Of a stretch of DNA of 64,000 bases, positions 43,192 through 51,635 are shown piece after piece (within the stretch, counting starts at the first letter, position 1; each line of letters starts with the position of its first letter). The position numbers and the translations under genes were made by a program. The notes under the pieces are model-generated. The model saw nothing but the letters and a program-made list of their open reading frames with translations. It was not told where the DNA came from and ran no database searches. Origin of the DNA: Enterococcus_D sp050529585 (GTDB taxonomy: Bacteria > Bacillota > Bacilli > Lactobacillales > Enterococcaceae); NCBI RefSeq assembly GCF_050529585.1, contig NZ_CP172882.1, positions 1,178,001 through 1,242,000 of the forward strand, read 5' to 3'.

Positions 43192-45256
43192 CCTCAAAGG
43201 GAATTTTCGCACCTATGCCGCCTATTTTATCAGCAGCACTTTCGCTGCACTTGTTTTTTACATCTTTAGTTTGCTGTTGTTTCATCCCCAAATGAGACAA
43301 GAAATTTCTAATAGTGGGACGATTTCTGACTTGTCGAAAATGGGGATGGCGACTGCGTTGGTCGTGATTGCTTTGTTATCGTTATTATTTTTATGGTATA
43401 CATTTGTCGTCTTCTTGAAGCGCCGCAAAAGAGATCTGGCCATTTATTTGATCCTTGGGATTAGGGAAAAGGATCTGCGTCGGATTCTTTTTATTGAAAA
43501 TGCACTGTTGGGTACATTGGCGACAATTTGCGGTATTCTTTTGGGCATTATCAGTACCAAGCTTCTGCTGTTGATTGCGCAAAATGTGATGCATCTGACC
43601 CATGGGTTGACATTTCTTGTGCCGGCAATCAGTGTATGTTTGACATTCATTGTCTACGTGCTGATTTTTTGGAGTATTTCATTTATCGCAACGCGGACAT
43701 TGCAAGGAGAAAAAATCGTTTCGTTGATCAAAGAAGATGAAAAACCCCGTCCTGAACCCAAAAGTCATTGGAGTCTCGCACTTATGGGACTTGGACTGTT
43801 GATTGCTGGCTATGGATGCGTCTTTTATTTTAGCCTTATTTCTACGAGTATGCTCAGCTTGATGGCAGGTGTATTATTGACCGTTGCAGGAACCATGGTC
43901 AGTTTTCATCAGTTTAGTGTTTTCTTTTTGAAGCGCATAAAAAAAAGAGCAAAGTTCTTACAAGGAATCAATATGCTGACGATCAGTGAGTGGCTTTTTC
44001 GTATGCGAGACAACGCTGTAATGTACAGCTTGATCACACTTAGTACATCAGTTGCTTTTGTAGGAATTGCGGTCATGCTGGCGATTGGAAGTACGAGTTT
44101 TTCTTCGATCCAAGGCATCAGTGTGGCTTACTTTTTTTCACATTCGACTTCAGATGAAGCCTTTATTCAAAACAAAGCCGACACTGTTGGTGCCATGATC
44201 CAAGCGAAAGGGTATCAAACCAAGACGGGCAATGTCGATTTGTTATCAGTGTTTATTCAACCCGATACACCTGCAATCGCTGAAGATGCTTTTTATGGCA
44301 GTAATGGGTTTTCAGTCATGAGGGAAAGCGATTATCAGACATTGATGGCACAAATCGATGAAGAAGCAGCGCCGATTGAAAATGACCAAATTCTTGAATT
44401 AAGTCCCAATTACTCGAGACGAAAAGAACTTTTGGCTACACCGCAATCTGAAAGAGAAATGAAGTATCCTGTAGAAATTGGTATGGAGACGATGATAAAG
44501 GAAGAAATGACTGTTGTTCATAGTCCCTCCATGTTATCTTTGAACTATTATGGACTAGCTGTGGTGACTGATCAAACCTACCAAAACTGGCAAACAGCTT
44601 TAGCAAAAGTTGGTGCAACAGATACCTATGGCTTTATCTGGCTTGATTATCCAGAGTGGGCAGATAATCCAGACCTCGTATCTCGTATCAATGCGCAGTT
44701 AGACGAAGAAAATGCAGCACAAGAAGCGCAGATGAATGCACTTTCTGCTTCTTTGGGTGATAAAGTCAATGACATGACAGATAAGGAATGGGCAGAAGCT
44801 ACAGCTGATATTCCACCTTACATCATGTATGAATCAAAATTTCGGACCTTTCAAGAAAATCGTCAGGGCAATGGCATTATCTTGATGATCACAGTTTTAT
44901 TGGGGGCTGTTTTCTTCATTTTCTCTGCATCGATTGTTTACTTCCGTCTATTTGCTGATCTTGATAAAGATGGGGCTTATCACCGTTCTTTGCACGTGTT
45001 AGGTGTGACCTCAAAAGAAAGACATGGCGTGATCCGTCGGCAATTGCAAGTCATGTATTTTCTGCCGACGATTGTTGCATTGCTGCACTTTGCAGTGGCT
45101 ATGGCGGCTTTAAGAGTGTTGGTAGAGTTGCCGGTCTGGCAATTTTATGGCAGGATCGGTGGCATCTATCTGGTTTTCCAAATATGTTTTTACTTTGTTT
45201 GTTTATGGCGTTATCAAAAGGATATTGACCAATATGCAGACCCTACAGAAATTTAG
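43163..45256 (+). CDS. BceB-like FtsX-family ABC permease
   Basis: A 697-residue permease with about ten transmembrane helices. Between helices 7 and 8 lies a large extracellular domain of about 200 residues (about 320-560), the known peptide-specificity region of BceB proteins. MNFRQLIIRNLKGNFRTYAAYFISSTFAALVFYIFSLLLFHP is the typical start, and the FtsX core spans the end. It completes the module begun at 40.7 kb. The specific peptide antibiotic cannot be read from sequence. A strong terminator follows. Confidence 0.92.
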   Translation: MNFRQLIIRNLKGNFRTYAAYFISSTFAALVFYIFSLLLFHPQMRQEISNSGTISDLSKMGMATALVVIALLSLLFLWYTFVVFLKRRKRDLAIYLILGIREKDLRRILFIENALLGTLATICGILLGIISTKLLLLIAQNVMHLTHGLTFLVPAISVCLTFIVYVLIFWSISFIATRTLQGEKIVSLIKEDEKPRPEPKSHWSLALMGLGLLIAGYGCVFYFSLISTSMLSLMAGVLLTVAGTMVSFHQFSVFFLKRIKKRAKFLQGINMLTISEWLFRMRDNAVMYSLITLSTSVAFVGIAVMLAIGSTSFSSIQGISVAYFFSHSTSDEAFIQNKADTVGAMIQAKGYQTKTGNVDLLSVFIQPDTPAIAEDAFYGSNGFSVMRESDYQTLMAQIDEEAAPIENDQILELSPNYSRRKELLATPQSEREMKYPVEIGMETMIKEEMTVVHSPSMLSLNYYGLAVVTDQTYQNWQTALAKVGATDTYGFIWLDYPEWADNPDLVSRINAQLDEENAAQEAQMNALSASLGDKVNDMTDKEWAEATADIPPYIMYESKFRTFQENRQGNGIILMITVLLGAVFFIFSASIVYFRLFADLDKDGAYHRSLHVLGVTSKERHGVIRRQLQVMYFLPTIVALLHFAVAMAALRVLVELPVWQFYGRIGGIYLVFQICFYFVCLWRYQKDIDQYADPTEI

Positions 45257-45257
45257 T

Positions 45258-45304
45258 GAAAGTCAAGCAAGAAGACAGTAAATTCTTGCTTGACTTTCTT
45301 TTTT
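45258..45304 (+). terminator. Terminator after the Bce-type permease
   Basis: A 16-bp perfect stem (GAAAGTCAAGCAAGAA and complement) with a 9-nt loop; T run follows. Confidence 0.95.
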
Positions 45305-45331
45305 GACAATGTCATGGTAGATATAACCTTT

Positions 45332-45356
45332 TGTTCATTTTTTCTCAAAATGAACA
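45332..45356. repeat. Perfect inverted repeat in the leader of the ABC-2 transporter genes
   Basis: TGTTCATTTT and AAAATGAACA form two perfect 10-bp arms around a 5-nt loop, about 35 nt before the GTG start. It has no T run. Its symmetry suits an operator for a dimeric repressor, but no regulator is encoded adjacent. Confidence 0.5.
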
Positions 45357-45391
45357 TTGCGGATCGATTTGTCAAAGAAAGTAGGGATAAC

Positions 45392-46300
45392 GTGACTGAA
45401 GTATTGAGTTTGCAAGATGTATCGAAAATGATCGGTACAAAACGGATCATTGATCAAGCGTCTTTTACAATGGAAGAAGGTCAAATTGTTGGCTTATTAG
45501 GGCCAAACGGGGCTGGGAAAACCACATTGATTCGGATGATAGTTGGGTTGATGAAGCATAATACAGGCGCAATCAGTATTATGGGGCATTCGTTAGATCA
45601 ATCTTTTAAGCAGGCGATTGCCTCTGTGGGAGCCATCGTAGAAAATCCAGAATTCTACAATTACATGACGGGCTATGAAAACTTGCAGCAGTATCAACGG
45701 ATGGCAATCAAGAGAGGTTCTACAGCGGAACTAGATGCCTTGATCAATCAAGTCCATTTAGAAAACCATATTCATCAGAAGGTCAAAACCTACTCTTTAG
45801 GAATGCGTCAGCGCTTAGGTGTGGCTCAAGCATTGATCCATCAACCTAAGTTATTGGTCTTAGATGAACCAATGAATGGTCTTGATCCCAAAGGTATGCG
45901 TGAATTTCGCGAGATGATCCAACAACTACGAAATCAAGGGGTTTCTGTTCTGGTATCAAGCCATCAATTAAGTGATATTGAACAAATCGCCGATCATTTG
46001 ATTATTGTTCAGAATGGAAAAATCACCCATCAAGTTGCGATGTCTGACTTGAAAGAAAGCCATAATCGTTTAGTGATCAAGACAGACAATAACACGCTAG
46101 CTGAAACGCTGTTGAAGGAACAGCTTCACTTAGACGTTGCACTGGAAGACGATGGTTTAAGTGTGGTTTTAGCAAGTGACGTGCGCAAAGAAATAGCGGC
46201 AGTGATCGTCTCCCATCAGATTGGGTTATTAGAAATGAAACTTCAGCATTCTTCCTTAGAGGAAACATTCTTAGCGTGGACTGAAGAAGGAGGACTTTGA
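45392..46300 (+). CDS. ABC-2 type transporter ATP-binding protein (BcrA-like)
   Basis: A 302-residue ATPase. P-loop LGPNGAGKTT, signature YSLGMRQRLGVAQAL and Walker B LLVLDEPMNGLDPKG mark the BcrA/NatA-like class, ending in a C-terminal regulatory extension (about 220-302). The frame opens at 45290, but the upstream part is not related to the family; a GTG at 45392 after AGGGAT is the likely start. It works with the ABC-2 permease encoded next, separated by one nucleotide. Substrate may be an antimicrobial peptide or another amphiphile. Confidence 0.85.
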   Translation: MTEVLSLQDVSKMIGTKRIIDQASFTMEEGQIVGLLGPNGAGKTTLIRMIVGLMKHNTGAISIMGHSLDQSFKQAIASVGAIVENPEFYNYMTGYENLQQYQRMAIKRGSTAELDALINQVHLENHIHQKVKTYSLGMRQRLGVAQALIHQPKLLVLDEPMNGLDPKGMREFREMIQQLRNQGVSVLVSSHQLSDIEQIADHLIIVQNGKITHQVAMSDLKESHNRLVIKTDNNTLAETLLKEQLHLDVALEDDGLSVVLASDVRKEIAAVIVSHQIGLLEMKLQHSSLEETFLAWTEEGGL

Positions 46301-46301
46301 C

Positions 46302-47102
46302 ATGATGACTTTAATAGAAAACGAATGGTTGAAATTGACGAAGAAAAAATCGACTTGGATCATGTTGGGGTTATTGGTCCTTTTAACCTTTGGGATCACG
46401 TATGTCGTTCGCCTCGGTGGTGCTGATATGAAGGCCAATGATCTATTCGTGTCTTTAAGTGAAATGACCTCCTTTTTGAACTTGATCGTGGTCATCGTGG
46501 CTGCTTCTTCTGTGGCAGAAGAATTTACCCGCGGTACAATCAAATTTCTGTTGATTCGTCCGTTCACGAGAACGCAGATTTTGGCTGCCAAAGCGATCAA
46601 CATATTGTTGTTTGCTGGTTTAGGTACCGTATGCTTGATGCTGAGCAGTTTCATTGCCAGCAATCTTTTCTTAAGAGCAGAATCCCCGTTGGCGGCGACT
46701 GATTTCAATGGATTGCCAGCAGTCGTTGTTGCATTGGTATATGCAGCCACCAACTTATTGATGATTTTGTTTTATTTGACGTTGACCATGTTTATCTCTG
46801 CTGTGATCCGTTCCCAAAGTTTAGCTGTAGGCTTAGGAGTTGGGATGTTGTTTGGCAGCAGTATCATCAACTCATTGATGTTATTGGCTCTTGAAAAATA
46901 TCCTTGGTTAAAATGGAATCCATTCAATATGATGAATATTCGTGATACGATTCCATCACTTTTGGGGAATCCACAGTGGTCAGTGGGGTTGGATACGGGA
47001 TTAGGTTACGGGGAAATGGCTATCAGCTTGCTGGTTTACAGTTGTTTCATTTACTTCATAACAAATTGGTTGTTCAATAAGAGAGATGTCGCATTAAGCT
47101 GA
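46302..47102 (+). CDS. ABC-2 type transporter permease
   Basis: A 266-residue membrane protein with about six helices. The start LIENEWLKLTKKKSTWIMLGLLVLLTFGITYVV, then the segment SSVAEEFTRGTIKFLLIRPFTRTQILAAKAI (the typical ABC-2 coupling region), place it with BcrB/YhfC-like permeases. AGGAGG lies before two ATG candidates (46302, 46305). It forms a transporter with the ATPase encoded upstream, probably as a dimer. Confidence 0.85.
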   Translation: MMTLIENEWLKLTKKKSTWIMLGLLVLLTFGITYVVRLGGADMKANDLFVSLSEMTSFLNLIVVIVAASSVAEEFTRGTIKFLLIRPFTRTQILAAKAINILLFAGLGTVCLMLSSFIASNLFLRAESPLAATDFNGLPAVVVALVYAATNLLMILFYLTLTMFISAVIRSQSLAVGLGVGMLFGSSIINSLMLLALEKYPWLKWNPFNMMNIRDTIPSLLGNPQWSVGLDTGLGYGEMAISLLVYSCFIYFITNWLFNKRDVALS

Positions 47103-47106
47103 TATC

Positions 47107-47152
47107 AAGAGGGAAAGTTTTTGGATAAATCCTGCTTTCTCTCTTCCTTTTT
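47107..47152 (+). terminator. Terminator after the ABC-2 permease
   Basis: AAGAGGGAAAG pairs with CTTTCTCTCTT (one wobble) around a 17-nt loop, then CCTTTTT. Confidence 0.75.
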
Positions 47153-47208
47153 GGTTTTTTTTCTAGTAAAATGATTCATTGAGAGTACAAGAGAAAGGAG
47201 AGATTTAG

Positions 47209-47424
47209 ATGAATGTAGGAATCGTGATCGTGATCGCAGTTGTCGCGTTATTACTAGGTGCTGTTGGCGGCTTCTTTTTGGCGCGTAGATATATGCAAGA
47301 TTATTTAAAGAAAAATCCTCCCGTTAATGAGGATATGCTTCGTTCTATGATGATGTCAATGGGTCAAAAACCTTCTGAGAAAAAAATTCGTCAAATGATG
47401 CAGCAAATGAAAAACCAAAAATAG
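47209..47424 (+). CDS. yneF: YneF family protein (UPF0154)
   Basis: A 71-residue protein with one N-terminal membrane helix (GIVIVIAVVALLLGAVGGFFLARRYMQDYL) and a conserved cytosolic tail KNPPVNEDMLRSMMMSMGQKPSEKKIRQMMQQMK. This matches UPF0154/YneF over its full length. No function is established. The gene is monocistronic, with an AAGGAGAG ribosome-binding site and its own terminator. Confidence 0.9.
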   Translation: MNVGIVIVIAVVALLLGAVGGFFLARRYMQDYLKKNPPVNEDMLRSMMMSMGQKPSEKKIRQMMQQMKNQK

Positions 47425-47432
47425 GTTTTAGT

Positions 47433-47465
47433 AAAAACGGGCTGATTTTTTATCAGCTCGTTTTT
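47433..47465 (+). terminator. Terminator after yneF
   Basis: AAAACGGGCTGAT and ATCAGCTCGTTTT form a stem around five T, with a T run after. Confidence 0.9.
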
Positions 47466-47586
47466 ACATGTTTTCACCCCAGTCAAAAGGCGTACTCGGG
47501 GAGTGTCTGCTCAAAGAAATAAATCTGAATTATCGGAAAAATGGCACGATTTATACAGGAGTGCCTCTGAAGAAATGGAGCGTGTT

Positions 47587-49335
47587 ATGTCAATATTTAG
47601 AAAATTAGGCTGGTTCTTTAAAGAAGAAAAGAAGCATTATGCCCTTGGTGTTACCGCGTTGGTACTGGTTGCCATCGTTCAATTGGCACCACCCAAAGTC
47701 ATTGGGATCATCATTGACGAGATTGCGGAAAAAGATATTTCTTTGCAAAGGATTTTCTTTTGGGTCATGATCTTGGTTCTGTCAGCTATCGCGCAATACA
47801 TATTTCGTTTTATCTGGCGTACCCATATTTGGGGGAGTGCAGCCCGGCTAGAAAAAACGCTGCGGCGGCAGTTGTTTACCCACTTCACAAGAATGGATCA
47901 CACGTTTTATCAAAAGTATCGGACAGGAGATTTGATGGCCCATGCCACCAATGACTTAAGCGCGATTCAAAATGTCGCTGGTGCCGGTATATTGACCTTT
48001 GCTGATTCTTTTATTTCAGGCGGTGCAACGATTATTGCAATGGTTCTTTTCGTTGATTGGCGCTTGACAGTGATTGCATTATTGCCTCTCCCATTTTTAG
48101 CTGTGATGGCGCGGGTGTTGGGCAGTAAGTTGCATGATGCATTTCGTGATTCTCAAGAAGCTTTTTCAACCATCAATGATAAAGCCCAAGAGAGTATCAC
48201 AGGGATGAAAGTCATCAAAACCTTCGGTCAAGAAAAAGAAGACATAGTAGATTTTCAAGAGAAAATCGATCAGGCAATCGTCAAAAATCGGAAAGTCAAT
48301 TTTTTGGATGCTTTATTTGATCCATTCATCACAATCATTATCGGTGTTTCCTATGTCTTAACGATCATTCTTGGTGGTAATTATGTTATGAACGGGACGA
48401 TTACGATTGGGCAGCTGGTTTCGTTTATCAGCTATATTGGTATGCTGGTCTGGCCAATGTTTGCGATTGGTCGTTTATTCAATGTTCTAGAACGTGGAAA
48501 TGCCAGCTATGACCGTGTAGCGGAGCTTTTGGCAGCAAAAAGTCATATCGTGGAAGCCAAAAACGCAATTTCTACCCCAGCAAAGGGGACTGTTGAAGTC
48601 GCGATCAAGACATTTCAATATGCGGCGGATGATTTCGCATTAGCGGATATTGATTTTACATTGGCGCAAGGCCACACATTAGGGATCGTTGGTAAGACTG
48701 GTGCAGGAAAGACCACATTAATGAAATTATTGTTGCGGGAGTATGATTCTTATCAAGGGAGCATTACGTTTGGTGGTATCAGTACCAAAGACTATTCATT
48801 GAATGCCTTATTAGGGGCGATCGGCTATGTCCCGCAGGATCATTTTCTGTTTTCGATGACCATTCGCGACAATATTCGCTTTGCCGTGCCGCGTGCCAGT
48901 CAAGAACAAGTTGATCAAGCAGCAAAGCTGGCAGCAGTTCATGAGGATATTCAGCAGTTTCCTGCAGGATATGACACAATGGTGGGAGAACGCGGAGTTT
49001 CTTTGTCGGGCGGACAAAAACAACGGCTATCGATTGCGCGTGCTTTGATCACTGATCCAGAGTTGCTGATTTTAGATGATGCACTTTCGGCAGTGGATGC
49101 AAAGACAGAAGAAGCAATCTTAGCGCAACTTAAAACCTATCGACAAAACAAAACAACGATCATCGCCGCGCATCGACTCAGCAGTGTTAAGCATGCTCAG
49201 GAGATCTTGGTTATCGATCAAGGACGTATCACAGAAAGAGGTACCCATGAATCTTTATTGGCTGCGAATGGGTGGTACAAAAAAATGTGGGATAAGCAGC
49301 AATTAGAAGCCAAAATCGAAGGGAGTGAGGTTTAA
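47587..49335 (+). CDS. ABC exporter half-transporter, degenerate-ATPase partner (YheI/BmrC-like)
   Basis: A 582-residue half-transporter: six-helix exporter domain (about 15-310) and an ATP-binding domain (about 335-580). The P-loop is VGKTGAGKTT and the signature VSLSGGQKQRLSIARAL, but Walker B reads LLILDDALSAVD, with Asp in place of the catalytic Glu. That is the pattern of the non-catalytic half in heterodimeric exporters such as BmrCD. The ATG at 47587 has GGAG 6 nt before it and gives the start seen in YheI (SIFRKLGWFF); an open frame to 47503 is less likely. It overlaps the partner gene by one base. Confidence 0.9.
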   Translation: MSIFRKLGWFFKEEKKHYALGVTALVLVAIVQLAPPKVIGIIIDEIAEKDISLQRIFFWVMILVLSAIAQYIFRFIWRTHIWGSAARLEKTLRRQLFTHFTRMDHTFYQKYRTGDLMAHATNDLSAIQNVAGAGILTFADSFISGGATIIAMVLFVDWRLTVIALLPLPFLAVMARVLGSKLHDAFRDSQEAFSTINDKAQESITGMKVIKTFGQEKEDIVDFQEKIDQAIVKNRKVNFLDALFDPFITIIIGVSYVLTIILGGNYVMNGTITIGQLVSFISYIGMLVWPMFAIGRLFNVLERGNASYDRVAELLAAKSHIVEAKNAISTPAKGTVEVAIKTFQYAADDFALADIDFTLAQGHTLGIVGKTGAGKTTLMKLLLREYDSYQGSITFGGISTKDYSLNALLGAIGYVPQDHFLFSMTIRDNIRFAVPRASQEQVDQAAKLAAVHEDIQQFPAGYDTMVGERGVSLSGGQKQRLSIARALITDPELLILDDALSAVDAKTEEAILAQLKTYRQNKTTIIAAHRLSSVKHAQEILVIDQGRITERGTHESLLAANGWYKKMWDKQQLEAKIEGSEV

Positions 49336-51110
49336 TGCAAGAATCAGAATGGAGTAAATCAATTCCCTTCAAAGAACAAAAAACGATTATCAAGCGGATG
49401 TTTATTTTTGCCAAACCTTTCCGAAAAACATTTTATGCAGCAATCTTTTTTGCCTTGCTTTTATCTGTGGTCAATGTTTTACTGCCGCTGATCATTCAAA
49501 CATTTATGGATGATTATCTGACCAATCAGACTGCAACGCAGCAAATCATTTATTTTTTTGCGGGACTGTATTTCTTTGGTGTTGTGATCAAGGCGTTGAT
49601 TTGGTTCTTTCAATGGTTCTTATATTCGATGGGTTCATTGAAAACCTACCAATATGTTAGAACCAAATTATTCGAAAAATTACACACTTTAGGCATGCGT
49701 TATTTCGATCAGACGCCAGCTGGTTCGATCGTCTCTCGGGTCAGCAATGATACAGAAACATTGTACGAGTTTTGGTATGTGTTCTTGATGGTGCTGACCG
49801 GTGTCTTCGCGGTTGTTTCTTCATTTGCGGCAATGTTCAAGATCAATGCCAAAATCGCCTTGTTGAATTTGCTTTTTTTACCGATTTTAATGATCGTGAT
49901 TTGGTATTATCAGAAATTTAGCTCTCGGATCTATCGTCAAATGCGGGAGAAATTGAGTCAATTAAACACCAAATTGAATGAGTCGATCTCAGGGATGCAG
50001 ATTATTCAGCAGTTTCGTCAAGAAGCCCGTTTGAATGAAGAATTTGAAGCCACCAATGATGATTACTTGAAAACTAGATTCGCCATGATACGCACCAATG
50101 CATTGCTGTTGTCACCAATCATCAGTTTGTTATATGCGTTGGCCATCGCGTTATCTTTGTCGGTCTTTGGTTTTGATGCCATTACGTCGCCAATTGAAGT
50201 CGGATTGATTTTTGCTTTTACAACGTACATTCAAGGATTCTTTAATCCGATGACCCAAATGATGGACTATTTGAGTGTCTTTACCGATGGGATGGTAGCT
50301 GGCAGCCGTATTTTGAAAATCATGGATACTGAAGAATATGCACCACAGCAGCAACCAGATGCACACCAAACCATTACCAATGGAAAGATCGAGTTCCGCG
50401 ATGTCAGTTTTTCATATGACGGCAAACATAACGTGCTGAACCATATTTCATTTATTGCCTATCCTGGACAAACTGTCGCATTGGTGGGCCATACTGGAAG
50501 TGGGAAAAGCTCGATCATTAATATTCTGATGCGTTTTTATGAATTTGGTGAAGGCCAGATATTGATCGATGACCATGATATTCGTGGGTTTAGTATGACC
50601 GAATTGCGAGAAAAAGTCGGTTTAGTATTGCAAGACGCTTTTATGTTTTATGGAGATATCGCGGATAATATCCGGTTACTAAATAAAGACATCTCCGAAG
50701 AACAAATCGAAGCAGCAGCCAAATTTGTTCAAGCAGATACTTTTATTCAAAAATTACCTGGCAAGTATCATGCCAAAGTGATCGAACGAGGGGCCAGTTA
50801 TTCAAGCGGACAACGACAATTGATTTCCTTCGCACGAACAATGGTGACTGAGCCGAAAGTTTTGGTCTTAGATGAGGCCACTGCCAATATCGACACGGAA
50901 ACAGAAGGTTTGATCCAAGAAGGATTGGCCAATATGCGACAAGGCAGAACGACTATCGCGATTGCCCACCGTCTATCGACGATCAGGGATGCGGAATTGA
51001 TTCTCGTTTTAGACAAAGGATCGATCGTTGAGCGCGGTACCCATGATGAATTGTTGGTACAAGAAGGGCTTTATGCGGATATGTATCGTTTACAAGCAAG
51101 TGAAGTCTAG
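49335..51110 (+). CDS. ABC exporter half-transporter, catalytic partner (YheH/BmrD-like)
   Basis: A 591-residue half-transporter with the same domain order as its partner. Here the P-loop is VGHTGSGKSS and Walker B VLVLDEATANID has the catalytic Glu. The signature, however, is degenerate (ASYSSGQRQLISFART instead of LSGGQ). With the partner's intact signature this predicts one good and one degenerate ATP site, the mark of heterodimeric multidrug exporters. The TAATG overlap couples the two genes. Enterococcal exporters of this type (EfrCD and related) export dyes and drugs. Confidence 0.9.
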   Translation: MQESEWSKSIPFKEQKTIIKRMFIFAKPFRKTFYAAIFFALLLSVVNVLLPLIIQTFMDDYLTNQTATQQIIYFFAGLYFFGVVIKALIWFFQWFLYSMGSLKTYQYVRTKLFEKLHTLGMRYFDQTPAGSIVSRVSNDTETLYEFWYVFLMVLTGVFAVVSSFAAMFKINAKIALLNLLFLPILMIVIWYYQKFSSRIYRQMREKLSQLNTKLNESISGMQIIQQFRQEARLNEEFEATNDDYLKTRFAMIRTNALLLSPIISLLYALAIALSLSVFGFDAITSPIEVGLIFAFTTYIQGFFNPMTQMMDYLSVFTDGMVAGSRILKIMDTEEYAPQQQPDAHQTITNGKIEFRDVSFSYDGKHNVLNHISFIAYPGQTVALVGHTGSGKSSIINILMRFYEFGEGQILIDDHDIRGFSMTELREKVGLVLQDAFMFYGDIADNIRLLNKDISEEQIEAAAKFVQADTFIQKLPGKYHAKVIERGASYSSGQRQLISFARTMVTEPKVLVLDEATANIDTETEGLIQEGLANMRQGRTTIAIAHRLSTIRDAELILVLDKGSIVERGTHDELLVQEGLYADMYRLQASEV

Positions 51111-51117
51111 TTGGGCA

Positions 51118-51155
51118 AAAGACCATAAATTCTTTAGGATTTATGGTCTTTTTAT
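51118..51155 (+). terminator. Terminator after the ABC exporter genes
   Basis: AAAGACCATAAAT pairs with its complement around a short loop; T run follows. Confidence 0.92.
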
Positions 51156-51177
51156 AGCTGATAAATACAAAAAATAT

Positions 51178-51206
51178 TGACAGCGTTTTCATGTTTTGCT
51201 ATCATA
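51178..51206 (+). promoter_or_regulatory. Promoter with overlapping perfect cre site
   Basis: TTGACA (51178-51183), 17 bp, TATCAT (51201-51206). TGACAGCGTTTTCA at 51179-51192 matches the cre consensus TGWNANCGNTNWCA at every position and overlaps the -35. CcpA binding would block RNA polymerase, so the cassette should be off when preferred sugars are present. Confidence 0.75.
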
Positions 51207-51462
51207 AACACATTGAAACGAACAAAAGTCTTGCAGCAGCGTTCAAAAAATAAATTTATATATGACTATTTTGATTTGTTGTTGCGTATTTGGATATTTT
51301 CTGATGTTTGATGTGAAGAATTCTGTTTTGACGTTCTCTGTGATGTGGTGAACAATGAATTGATTTTTGACTGCGATTTTACGTTTTAATCAATATTGAA
51401 GTTCTGTTTTATTCTAATGAATTATGCATAAGTGCTTGTTCATTATTTTTTTTATTTTTTAT

Positions 51463-51491
51463 GTTTACCGGTTAACTAAAACGGTAAACAA
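51463..51491. promoter_or_regulatory. Operator-like inverted repeat in the leader
   Basis: TGTTTACCG and CGGTAAACA are perfect 9-bp arms 11 nt apart. Within the left half, GTTTACCGGTTAAC (51464-51477) is a 14-bp near-palindrome centred on CCGG, as in LacI-family operators. The LacI-type regulator encoded at 56064 is the likely ligand. It lies well downstream of the promoter, so it would act as a roadblock or serve a second, unseen promoter. Confidence 0.5.
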
Positions 51492-51512
51492 AAGGAGAGG
51501 AGAAATGTAAAT

Positions 51513-51587
51513 TGAGTAGAAATCAAATGAATCTTAGATTTATTCGTTATAAACAACAAGTTCAGTTGGAATAAAAAAATTCTTTAA
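51513..51587 (+). CDS. Possible 24-residue leader ORF
   Basis: A TTG codon at 51513 follows GGAGAGGAG at 9-nt spacing and opens 24 codons (SRNQMNLRLFVINNKFSWNK then KIL). The same ribosome-binding site also precedes ATG-TAA, a start directly followed by a stop. Either could be a leader peptide; both could be chance. No family is recognised. Confidence 0.2.
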
Positions 51588-51635
51588 TAAGTATTTATTT
51601 TTCCATGACAGAACAACAATAGTCGAAAATGAAAG

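Larger units (their letters stand above)
51111..51635 (+). other. Promoter and long leader of the permease/HyuA-like cassette
   Basis: A 525-nt stretch with no sizeable gene. After the exporter terminator comes a promoter overlapped by a cre site (51178-51206). A leader of more than 400 nt follows, AT-rich and T-rich on this strand. It contains a LacI-type operator-like repeat at 51463-51491 and a possible 24-codon ORF at 51513-51587 with its own ribosome-binding site. The rest shows nothing I can name. Confidence 0.7.

Noticed and set aside
46271..46753. 160-residue minus-strand frame opposite the ABC-2 permease
   Set aside because: Antisense to a membrane protein gene with a convincing sense-strand match.
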